Assembly (NCBI GenBank): GCA_004325065.1
Contig: PITI01000210.1
Span: 1 to 16,755 of the forward strand
Direction of reading: 5' to 3'
From: Hamiltosporidium magnivora
Taxonomy: Eukaryota; Microsporidia; Dubosqiidae
Length of the DNA stretch: 16,755 nucleotides
The translations under genes and the position numbers were made by a program. A model generated the notes under the pieces. That model saw only the letters and a list, made by a program, of their open reading frames with translations, was not told the DNA's origin and did no database searches. Positions 10,392 through 16,755 of this stretch are shown here, piece by piece (the stretch's first letter is position 1; the number at the start of each line of letters is the position of its first letter).

Positions 10392-10448
10392 ATGAAAAAT
10401 ATTATAACTTTAATATGTATCTTATTATATTTCATCATTCATTTATAA
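10392..10448 (+). other. Upstream mini-ORF 2, identical 18-aa peptide
   Basis: It encodes the same 18 residues as mini-ORF 1 and ends 21 bases before the ATG at 10470. The amino acid sequence is unchanged despite a nucleotide difference (CTTAAT versus TTTAAT context). It shares frame with the downstream gene. Confidence 0.4.
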
Positions 10449-10469
10449 CAATTTTCTTTCTCCTTCAAT

Positions 10470-10811
10470 ATGAAAAATGATTCGGACGAAGATCTTTATT
10501 TTAGCAAAAAAGAAAGAAATATTTATGAAATGGAAATAGAAAATAAAGAATTAAGAGAAAATCTATTTGAAAATAAAGAAATCGGTTATACAAAAGGTAT
10601 GAACTTAAAAGAAAAATATAAAAATATAATTTGTGTTTTATTTGGATATTTACATACTACAAATACATGTAAAACCAGTGTAATTGAGTGTTTAGCTGAT
10701 TTAATTTATGAGAATGAAAATTTGGATTTTCTTGAAAATCGTGTTTGTTATATATTAAAGAATAGAATTTTAGATTTGAAAGAGATAATAAATTTATTAA
10801 AAAACATTTAA
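10470..10811 (+). CDS. Hypothetical protein (113 aa) bracketed by tandem repeats
   Basis: The product is unknown. This length is unlikely by chance at this base composition. The N-terminus (residues 1-12) is acidic, followed by a charged helix-prone stretch rich in Glu, Lys and Asn (about 13-50). The middle is more hydrophobic and holds Cys residues (about 53-75). The C-terminal region is rich in Leu, Ile and Lys (about 88-113). A single GYTKGM around residues 39-44 recalls one unit of the Gx3G repeats of Yae1/Lto1-type proteins, but the rest is missing, so that family is not called. The first three codons belong to the upstream 78-bp repeat. The last 20 or so codons belong to a 75-bp repeat that continues past the TAA in the same frame. 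ATG 10470 is chosen because the upstream in-frame ATGs are closed by stops. Confidence 0.7.
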   Translation: MKNDSDEDLYFSKKERNIYEMEIENKELRENLFENKEIGYTKGMNLKEKYKNIICVLFGYLHTTNTCKTSVIECLADLIYENENLDFLENRVCYILKNRILDLKEIINLLKNI

Positions 10812-11050
10812 ATTTGTATTTTATTTATATTAAAGAATAGAATTTCAGATTTGAAAGAGATAATAAATTTATTAAAAAACATTTAAATTTGTATTTTATT
10901 TATATTAAAGAATAAAATTTTTTATGCAAAGGAATAGTAAAATAACGAACAAAATATTTAAATTTGTATTTCTTATATATTAAAGAATATATTATTACAG
11001 ATATAAGCGAATTCCAACTATCAAATAAGCATTTAAATTTGTATTTCTTT
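10751..11050 (+). repeat. 75-bp tandem repeat (4 units) covering the 3' end of the 113-aa gene
   Basis: TATATTAAAG recurs at 10751, 10826, 10901 and 10976, exactly 75 bases apart. CATTTAAATTTGTATTT recurs at the far side with the same spacing. Unit 1 encodes the C-terminus and stop. Unit 2 is nearly identical and units 3 and 4 are progressively diverged inside but keep both edges. Since 75 is 25 codons, unit 2 repeats the C-terminal peptide (LKNRISDLKEIINLLKNI) in the gene's frame, separated from it only by TAA. Confidence 0.9.
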
Positions 11051-11140
11051 TTTAAAATATTTTTTTTGATAAAATTATGAGTAAAAAATATAATAAAAAT
11101 CCGAATTTATAAAGCTAGAAAAATAAATACAAATTTAAAT
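11031..11140. repeat. Inverted repeat closing the 75-bp array
   Basis: ATTTAAATTTGTATTT at 11031-11046, the edge of the last array unit, has its exact reverse complement at 11125-11140. The 16-bp arms are 78 bases apart. Transcripts of the 113-aa gene that reach this far could form a long hairpin near their 3' end. Confidence 0.75.
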
Positions 11141-11216
11141 CTACGAAAAACCAAAATACGGTTATTTTTGAAACAAGTTTAAGAAAAAAAAGATAATTTT
11201 TGTTTCAAGAAGTAAA

Positions 11217-11408
11217 ATGCTTGCAGGACTGATAAAATTCATAATATTTATTATACTTCTTATATTCTTAGCAGCTTTACTCATGAAATTCGTATTGGGT
11301 GTCGCCATCTTTGATACTCTTATTTCTAAACAATATTCTGAAAAAATCAATTTATGGAAGGTTTATGGATCTGATTTGATTGAAAAAATAAAAAGTAATG
11401 TTTTTTAA
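11217..11408 (+). CDS. Small single-pass membrane protein (63 aa), unknown
   Basis: ATG follows an AAA-rich leader and the frame ends in TAA. Residues 1-32 are almost wholly hydrophobic, with Lys7 and Lys24 the only charges. They could be a signal anchor or a long transmembrane helix. Residues 33-63 form a polar tail with Asp, Lys, Trp and Tyr (FDTLISKQYSEKINLWKVYG). Length alone would not exclude chance, but GC is higher than in the flanks and codon use is varied. The gene faces another small membrane protein gene (11723-11887) across about 310 bases. No family is recognised. Confidence 0.55.
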   Translation: MLAGLIKFIIFIILLIFLAALLMKFVLGVAIFDTLISKQYSEKINLWKVYGSDLIEKIKSNVF

Positions 11409-11722
11409 AAATAAAATTAGAGTTGTAACGTTTAAGAGTAAATTTTTTTTATTGATTGATTTTAAAAGTTAAAAAGGAGGAGTAAAATTTTATTTTAATG
11501 TAGAAAAAAATTGTAATTCTTATATCCTATTTTGTATCGATTTTCATTTTAAAATTATTTTATGAAAATTTTAAAAATCAAAATTAAATTTTAAAGGATT
11601 CTTTATTGCGCTTTTCCTATTTTTAAAAATATATTTTGAAAATAACTTAAACGAATCAAACGAATTCAAAAAATATGAATATTTATATAAAAACCAAAAT
11701 ACTTTATTTACCTAATATTATA
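11409..11722. other. Convergent intergenic spacer
   Basis: This is AT-rich sequence between the 3' ends of two converging small genes. No gene is seen. It contains AT-rich self-complementary runs such as AAAATTTTAAA near 11560-11600 but no distinct terminator. Confidence 0.5.
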
Positions 11723-11887
11723 TCACTTTAGAAGTCCATCTGCTCCACCGCTCTTACCACCACTTTCTTCATCTGAACCGGTAGAATTACCACCTTTCTT
11801 AATTTTTTTCCATCCAAATATACCAGCAGGTATAGCAAGTACTACTAAAATAAGAACTATAATAATAATAAGTATTTTCATATTCAT
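11723..11887 (-). CDS. Small membrane protein with Gly/Ser-rich tail (54 aa)
   Basis: On the minus strand the frame runs from ATG at 11887-11885 to TGA at 11725-11723. Residues 4-25 form one strong hydrophobic segment (ILIIIIVLILVVLAIPAGIF). It is followed by Gly-Trp, a basic patch KKIKK (27-31) and a low-complexity tail rich in Gly, Ser, Asp and Glu (32-52). The pattern fits a single-pass protein with the basic patch and tail on the cytosolic side. Local GC is well above the flanks and the glycine codons are clearly non-random, which supports a real gene despite its size. A second ATG at codon 3 is an alternative start. No family is recognised. Confidence 0.7.
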   Translation of the reverse strand: MNMKILIIIIVLILVVLAIPAGIFGWKKIKKGGNSTGSDEESGGKSGGADGLLK

Positions 11888-12522
11888 ACTTTACAATTAT
11901 TTCCTTATTTTATACTTTTAATTTAAAAATGTAACCATTAATTTTGCATTTCAACTTAGATATGACTTTTGATTTTTCAATATATTTTTTTGATAGCTTT
12001 GTACTTTTATTCTAAGAATTATTTCTTATTTTTTTATTCATTTTTTTTTCTATCAAAATAGATTTTAACCAATAATTTTATTGATTTTTAGATAAAAATA
12101 TTGAAGAATTTCAAAAATTCAGAATACTAGGTTTTTTTAATGTAACGAATTAAAAGTAATTAAAGGAGTAATGAGTATTGTGATGGGTATTATTGTAGAG
12201 GATTGTTTATAATAATGGAAAGAGGATACTGTAATTTAATATTGATGTTTAATACGTTTAAATGAGTTATTAAATACAGTATTACTGTTTAAAATTTTAT
12301 ATTTTTTTCTCACACAAGAGATAATACAAGAATACTGAAATAATTAGGTATCATTTATTTATTTACCGTTTCGTTTATTTACCGTTTCGATTCTTTAATG
12401 AACATTTGGATTATTTATTTAAATTTATTTTTTTACATTTATCTTTTAAATATTTTGTAATTCTTTACAAGTTTTTAAATTTTTTTATAGAGGAAAGAAA
12501 AATATATTTTAAATAAAAATGT
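11888..12522. other. AT-rich spacer with a 16-bp tandem pair
   Basis: No gene is seen. A perfect duplication of TTTATTTACCGTTTCG lies at 12358-12373 and 12374-12389. Just before the SRP RNA candidate, TATATTTTAAATA (12503-12515) is TATA-like. It lies slightly closer to the RNA start than usual for a polymerase III TATA box, so a promoter role is only possible. Confidence 0.45.
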
Positions 12523-12678
12523 AGGCTGTATTGGCTCAAACACAAATAATTGTTTTGATTCCTATTAGCCGTGCCTTTAATATATTCTCAGTGGCGGAAA
12601 ACTTTATAAAAAGAATTCCGTAGCATTGAGAATTACTTTTTGATTCGAAGGGGTAAGTTCGAAAAAAATATAAATTTT
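12523..12678 (+). ncRNA. Candidate signal recognition particle (SRP) RNA
   Basis: The SRP RNA scaffolds the particle that targets nascent secretory proteins to the endoplasmic reticulum. The 5' end AGGCTGTATTGGCT matches the start of budding-yeast scR1 (AGGCTGTAATGGCT, from memory) at 13 of 14 bases, including the conserved TGTA turn of the Alu domain. GGC (12524-12526) can pair with GCC (12568-12570), enclosing a hairpin TCAAAC/GTTTTGA. CCTTTAAT (12574-12581) pairs with ATTCGAAGG (12643-12651) with one bulge, as helix 5 would. ATTCTCA (12584-12590) pairs with TGAGAAT (12627-12633). An internal loop carries AGCA (12622-12625), as on the 3' strand of helix 8, and then CGGAA/TTCCG closes the tip. 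No separate helix 6 is visible. The 3' end is uncertain: T runs occur at 12675-12678 and 12694-12698. Confidence 0.55.
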
Positions 12679-12698
12679 GAATTTTAGAAAATATTTTT

Positions 12699-13043
12699 AT
12701 GAATTTGAATTTATTTAAAAAATTTTTTATGAAGTTTGGAACGAATTTGGTTAAAAAAAATTAAAATAGTTTTTTTTACTGTAATTCATATTAAAGCAAT
12801 TAAAATTTTTGAAGGAGTAAAAATAATTTTTTATTCCAATTTTGAATCCGAATCTAATGTTTTAACAATATATAAATAGAAATATTAATACAATACTTGT
12901 TATATTAGCTTAAATATTTAAATCGCAGATTCTTTGTAAATATTTTATATATTAAATTTCCTTTGTACTTACAATCTCATCATATTGCTGTTTATTTTGT
13001 TTATTTTGTTTAAATTACTTAAATTACTTAAATATGCTTGTAT
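12699..13043. other. AT-rich spacer downstream of the WD-repeat gene
   Basis: No gene is seen. Near its right end are short tandem runs: TTTATTTTG repeated at about 12991-13012, then AAATTACTT repeated at about 13012-13032, just past the stop codon of the minus-strand WD gene. Confidence 0.5.
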
Positions 13044-14522
13044 TTACATTCTAGTCATATCACCGATTCTATCTGAATATTCCTCTAAATCTACGTCTTC
13101 TCTATCATTAAGCATTTCAAATAATGCAATTGTATTTTCATTATCTTCTTCATTTTCATTTGTATTTGTGAATTCAAATGGTGAATAGACATAGAAACAG
13201 TTCTCGATACCGGAACAGAAGATGTACGGATATAAAGGATGCATGATAGTTGTATTAATGTTACCTCTGAATCCTTTTAAAACATTTGAATCTGTAAAAA
13301 TGGCCGGATTACAATTTTTAAAAGAATATTTAGAAAATATAGAATCTTTATAATTTATGGTACTTTCGTAAGTTTTTAATTTTGGGAATATTGGTTGCTC
13401 TTTATATTGAATGTTTTCATAACCAAATGAATTGATATTGCTTGTAATATTCCTATTTACTGTATAATCTAGAAGATTGTAAGATCTATATTTGGTATTT
13501 GTAGTGTATGAATTATTTTTTAAATTAGGGCTTTTCAAATTTATATTTTTTGTCGAATCGTATGGTTTTAAATCGCTAATACTGTTTTTTTCTATATAAT
13601 TAATATTTCCGTTAAAGGAAATATTTTTATTGGAAGATTCATTTTTTACAATATTGTGTTTTTCTTTAAAAAAATCATGAAAAGAATTTTCTGGGTCGGG
13701 TGGAAATTTCCAGTAAATAACAGCTTTGTTATCTGAACCTGATAGTATAAAGGAGTCTGATGGTCCTCCAAAAGAATAATTCTTCATTGTACAAACGTGT
13801 TTGACATTTTCATTATAAAAAATATGAGTAGGACTGGTATGTTCTTTAGAATAAAGAAGGGGAAGAAAATAAAAAGGAGAAACTAAGATGTACCTACCAT
13901 TCTGGTTGAAAACGCAACTGGAGATAGAAAGTCGGTGATTTCTATTCTTGTATATGTTTGTATCGTAGATAAGTAAAGGAGCGCTGAGATTTCTTCTATC
14001 GAACAGTTCCAATTTACCTTCGTTTCCAGAAATCACAAGAGTTGAATCGAAAGGATTAAACGAAAGTGAAGTTAGATTTTGGGATGTTGCCAACATCTTT
14101 ATACGTTTTTTTACTCTTTTATCGTACATAAATAGTCCATTTGTGGAAGCCACACCAAATATATTTGGTGAATTGGAACAAATATCTATTTTATGACATC
14201 TATGACTTGATCCCTCGGTTTTATACTTAATTTTACACTTTACGGTATCATAAACATGTGCAAACCCATCCAAACTACAAGAAAATATTTCAGTATCCGA
14301 CATTCCAAACTTCAGCGAAAATACATTGTTTCTATGTCCAATCAACCTACACACTTCCTTACAAAACACATTGTCTAACAAATCATGCACAACAATTTTT
14401 TGGTCATCACTTCCACTAGCCAAATACTTTCCACTTTGAGATATTGATAAAGCATTAATACATCCACTATGACTGTAAACCTTCTTAAAATATTTAAACT
14501 GATAGTTGTGTAACTCAAACAT
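13044..14522 (-). CDS. WD40-repeat protein, DCAF5/WDR22-like
   Basis: This is an intact, intron-free gene of 492 aa. WD repeats are visible at about residues 17-48, 62-92, 107-135, 149-177, 197-236 and 247-274. A seventh, at 416-447 (HPLYPYIFCSGIE then YVYSPF), follows an Asn/Lys/Ser-rich insert of some 140 residues (275-415). The tail from 450 is acidic. GHRNNVFSL, the GPSDSFILSGSD strand and the SGIE...SPF ending recall the DCAF5/6/8 group, which also splits its propeller with an insert. YDKR (133-136) and FDRR (174-177) resemble the WDxR motif by which such proteins bind DDB1 in CUL4 ubiquitin ligases. That role is inferred from the family. Whether this organism has DDB1 or CUL4 is not shown here. 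The start is the first ATG and has CCC just upstream. Confidence 0.85.
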   Translation of the reverse strand: MFELHNYQFKYFKKVYSHSGCINALSISQSGKYLASGSDDQKIVVHDLLDNVFCKEVCRLIGHRNNVFSLKFGMSDTEIFSCSLDGFAHVYDTVKCKIKYKTEGSSHRCHKIDICSNSPNIFGVASTNGLFMYDKRVKKRIKMLATSQNLTSLSFNPFDSTLVISGNEGKLELFDRRNLSAPLLIYDTNIYKNRNHRLSISSCVFNQNGRYILVSPFYFLPLLYSKEHTSPTHIFYNENVKHVCTMKNYSFGGPSDSFILSGSDNKAVIYWKFPPDPENSFHDFFKEKHNIVKNESSNKNISFNGNINYIEKNSISDLKPYDSTKNINLKSPNLKNNSYTTNTKYRSYNLLDYTVNRNITSNINSFGYENIQYKEQPIFPKLKTYESTINYKDSIFSKYSFKNCNPAIFTDSNVLKGFRGNINTTIMHPLYPYIFCSGIENCFYVYSPFEFTNTNENEEDNENTIALFEMLNDREDVDLEEYSDRIGDMTRM

Positions 14523-14989
14523 TAGATGGGAATCTATTTTTTATTTTTTTAATCCGTAAAAATAATGTTATCTTAATTTATCATCAATTATTAAGCAATA
14601 TAATCTTTAATTGCTAAATTTTAAAATATATTTTCATAATTTTACTTAAAGAAAACTATTTATTAAAAGAGATCTTATAAGATAAAATGTATAAAAGAAT
14701 TATATTTTACATTTTTATATGATTATACTAACTTTCATCTCTCATTTCAAATCTTTAAAATATAATTTTGTGTTTCTCAAAAGTATATTAAAAAATTTTG
14801 AGAAAATCTTAAATTTAAATGTGAGAATCGGAAAAAAGATTATAAGCTGCTGGTTATAAATAAGAAAAAATCAATTTTAATGATTTTGTTATTTCTTAGA
14901 TCTGGAAAACCAGTACACTGTAATTATTATAAATTTATATTCAAAAAAGATTTTGAGTTTACTTGTTTCGAGTAAATTTGTTAACTTTT
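14523..14989. other. AT-rich upstream region of the WD-repeat gene
   Basis: No gene or RNA was recognised. Apart from the CCC motif next to the WD gene start, no regulatory signal stands out. Confidence 0.5.
14528..14530 (-). promoter_or_regulatory. CCC motif just before a start codon
   Basis: On the minus strand CCC lies six to eight bases upstream of the ATG of the WD-repeat gene. CCC or GGG motifs immediately before start codons are described as expression signals in microsporidian genomes. In sequence this AT-rich, a CCC at that position is suggestive but a single case. Confidence 0.35.
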
Positions 14990-15280
14990 TACAAATAAAA
15001 TACTTTCTTTTGTATATTTTTAGTATAAAGAACAAATAAAGATTGTCCTTTGAATTCATTTTTTTAGAAATAAAATGTTAAATTTTATTTTCTCATTGTA
15101 AAGAACGGATTATAAAGTCGTTTGAATCAATTTTTACAAATTAAATGTTAAATTTTATCTTTCTCACTATAAAGAAAGGATTATAATTGAGTTATTAATC
15201 CATTTCTCTGAATTCATCTTTTTAAAAATAAAATATAAATTTATACTTTTTAAAAAAACAGATAATAATTGTCTTTTATT
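14990..15280 (+). repeat. Imperfect tandem repeat of about 70 bp (3-4 units)
   Basis: AAATGTTAAATTTTAT begins at 15073 and again at 15143, exactly 70 bases apart. Each is followed by TCTCA(T/C)TGTAAAGAA-like sequence and GGATTATAA. More diverged units precede and follow, marked by TGAATTCAT near 15051 and 15210. No coding potential is seen. Confidence 0.65.
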
Positions 15281-15560
15281 TCTTCTCATAATTTAAAATA
15301 TAACATTTGTCTATTCATTCCTACAATTTTAAACAGATTTTGTCACTATTTTTTACTTATTTTTATATTAATTTATTTTTAAAGAATTAGAATCGGACTA
15401 GCTGATACAATAGCTTTATATAATTTGTATTTTGATTTGGTTTATAAATTTTTATAGTAGAAATATTTTTAAATTAAAAATATATCTCCTTTATATAAAT
15501 AATCTTTCATTTTTATTTGTTTTAAAAACTATAAATATTTTTCAAATCAAGAAAAAAGTA

Positions 15561-15790
15561 TGTATAATTTTACTTATCAGTATAGTTTGTACTTAAGATT
15601 ATAATTTTACTTAAGATTATAGTTTTATTCATTATTATAATTTTACTTATCAGTATAGTTTGTACTTAACAATATAATTTTACTTAAGATTATATTTTTA
15701 TTCACTATTATAATTTTACTTAAGATTATAGTTTTATTCATTATTATAGTTGTACTTAACATTTTAATTTGTACCTAACAGTATAATTTT
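15561..15790 (+). repeat. Short-period tandem array with a higher-order unit
   Basis: The basic motif is close to TATAATTTTACTTAAGAT, repeated about a dozen times with variants (TTATCAGTATAGTTTGTACTTAA, TATAGTTTTATTCAT). A longer unit recurs with a 73-base step, for example starting at 15563 and 15636. No gene is seen. Confidence 0.8.
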
Positions 15791-16316
15791 TTTAACAGAG
15801 AAACTAAAAACCTAGATTTACAACTTTAAATGGTAAACAATATAACCTTTGTGTAAATAAATAAATTAATATTTATTATTTGTGATTATAAATGTGTTTT
15901 TATTTAGAAAAAAATTGTAGATTTCTAATAATAAATATAAATTTATTTTTTTAAATAGGAAATTAAATAAGAAGAAGATAAATTGTAGTAAATAATGTTT
16001 TTTCTTTTGTATTTCAATATCAATTGAATTTTAGATAGGAAGTTAAATATGAAAATATTTTTAATTGAAGTAAAAGATATGTTCTTCTTACCAGATTAGT
16101 TTTTAAAGAACTAAATCTGTAAAATTTTTAATTTAATGAAAACTAATCTTTTATTTAGGGTAAAAGTATTTTTTTTATTTAAATTCCTATTTAAATCTCT
16201 ATAATTGTAAAAAAAAAGTATTTTTTTCTTTTCTATATTTCTTCTAAGATATAAATAAATTATTGAAGCTAAACTATAGAAGTAATGAAAAGAAAATTTA
16301 TAATACAGAATCTAAT
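15791..16316. other. AT-rich spacer, nothing recognised
   Basis: No open frame above chance length, RNA gene or clear repeat is seen between the two tandem arrays. Confidence 0.5.
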
Positions 16317-16330
16317 AATTACAAATAATT
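16317..16330. repeat. 14-bp direct repeat, left of the 70-bp array
   Basis: AATTACAAATAATT occurs here and exactly at 16544-16557, directly flanking the 70-bp array and directly abutting the end of element copy C. Confidence 0.6.
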
Positions 16331-16540
16331 TTTATTTGATAAAATTCTGAGTTAAAATATTTTTACCATTTTTATATATTTTCTTCTACCCTCTTAACTA
16401 TTTATTTAATAAAATTCTGAGTTAAAATATTTTTACCATTTTTATATCTTTTCTTCTACCTTCTTAACTATTTATTTAATAAAATTCTGAGTTAAAATAT
16501 TTTTACCATTTTTATATATTTTCTTCTACCTCCTTAACCA
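16331..16540 (+). repeat. 70-bp tandem repeat, three units
   Basis: Units start at 16331, 16401 and 16471 with an exact 70-base period. AAAATTCTGAGTTAAAATAT and the TTTTACCATTTTTATAT block are identical in all units. Differences are confined to a few bases, such as CTACCCTCTTAACTA versus CTACCTTCTTAACTA. This implies recent amplification or ongoing homogenisation. No coding potential is seen. Confidence 0.92.
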
Positions 16541-16543
16541 CTA

Positions 16544-16557
16544 AATTACAAATAATT
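16544..16557. repeat. 14-bp direct repeat, right of the 70-bp array
   Basis: This is an exact second copy of AATTACAAATAATT. It lies two bases from the 3' end of element copy C, so it could also be one half of that element's target-site duplication. Confidence 0.6.
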
Positions 16558-16559
16558 CC

Positions 16560-16755
16560 TTTATTTAAAAGTATCACATCTTTTTGAAATAGTGGCAAGT
16601 GTTATATTTGTTTTTATGACATTAACGCAGTTCTAGGTTTAACATAAATAACTGCTACCCCAACACTCCATCGGCAACCCCTGCGATACCTACGTTTCAA
16701 AGCCTTTCATCTACCAGGTGTGTAGAACCTAAATAATAGGCGAGGCAGTTGCCCG
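16560..16755 (-). mobile_element. Dispersed GC-richer element, copy C (3' part, cut by window end)
   Basis: The reverse complement matches 7494-7690 of copy B over its full visible length, with about 11 substitutions and one gap. The match begins abruptly at 16560, giving the same 3' boundary as copy B, and continues to the last base, so the rest of the element lies beyond the window. The close match to B and the poor match to A show at least two age classes. Confidence 0.85.

Larger units (their letters stand above)
10195..10478 (+). repeat. 78-bp tandem repeat that supplies the start codon of the next gene
   Basis: Three full units and one truncated unit are seen. Their ATGs lie at 10237, 10314, 10392 and 10470, so spacings are 77, 78 and 78. 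Each unit carries a pyrimidine-rich leader (near CTTTCTCCTTCAAT in the last three), then ATGAAAAAT. The first unit is the most diverged and the last three are nearly identical. The final unit breaks off right after ATGAAAAAT, where the 113-aa coding sequence begins. Promoter, leader and start codon of that gene therefore lie within the repeat. Confidence 0.9.

Noticed and set aside
11162..11350. 62-codon minus-strand ORF antisense to the 63-aa gene
   Set aside because: Shadow of the plus-strand gene, whose hydrophobic N-terminus and composition are more convincing.
12584..12633. Resemblance of CAGTGG...CGTAGCATTGAG to the 5' end of U4 snRNA
   Set aside because: It would need a 20-plus base insertion inside the conserved core, and the SRP reading explains the 5' motif and the hairpins together.
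12985..13188. 67-codon plus-strand ORF overlapping the 3' end of the WD gene
   Set aside because: Antisense shadow plus simple tandem repeats (repeated Leu/Phe codons).

Overview
The window is very AT-rich eukaryotic DNA with few genes. An intron-free WD-repeat gene, several very short genes, a candidate signal recognition particle (SRP) RNA with a fungal-type 5' end, a CCC motif just before a start codon, and abundant tandem and dispersed repeats together suggest a microsporidian with an expanded, repeat-rich genome. Genus cannot be read from the sequence. A short run of CCCTAA repeats near the left edge suggests that side is, or derives from, a subtelomere.

Layout. Positions 1-2018 hold the telomeric-type run and a diverged, minus-strand copy (A) of a dispersed element. 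Positions 2019-2231 hold one doubtful small ORF, and 2232-6954 is a gene desert. Positions 6967-7709 hold the best copy (B, plus strand) of the same element, with GC content far above its surroundings and a foldable core. It is followed at 7790-8052 by another GC-richer island with an interrupted reading frame. Positions 8053-10194 are again empty. Genes cluster in 10470-14522: a 113-aa hypothetical protein whose start and stop codons both lie inside tandem repeats of codon-multiple length; a 63-aa and a 54-aa single-pass membrane protein that converge; a candidate SRP RNA at about 12523-12678; and a 492-aa DCAF5/WDR22-like WD40 protein on the minus strand. The rest is tandem arrays (14990-15280, 15561-15790, 16331-16540) and the start of a third element copy (C, minus strand) that runs off the window.

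There is no operon logic. The genes are single units with no visible shared pathway. The two most informative non-coding discoveries are the SRP RNA candidate and the three-copy element. Copies A and B differ heavily in sequence but keep at least one hairpin through a compensatory base-pair change. The repeat-bracketed 113-aa gene is the most unusual gene structure.

At this base composition ORFs of 60-75 codons are expected by chance, so short ORFs were accepted only when composition, topology or context supported them.
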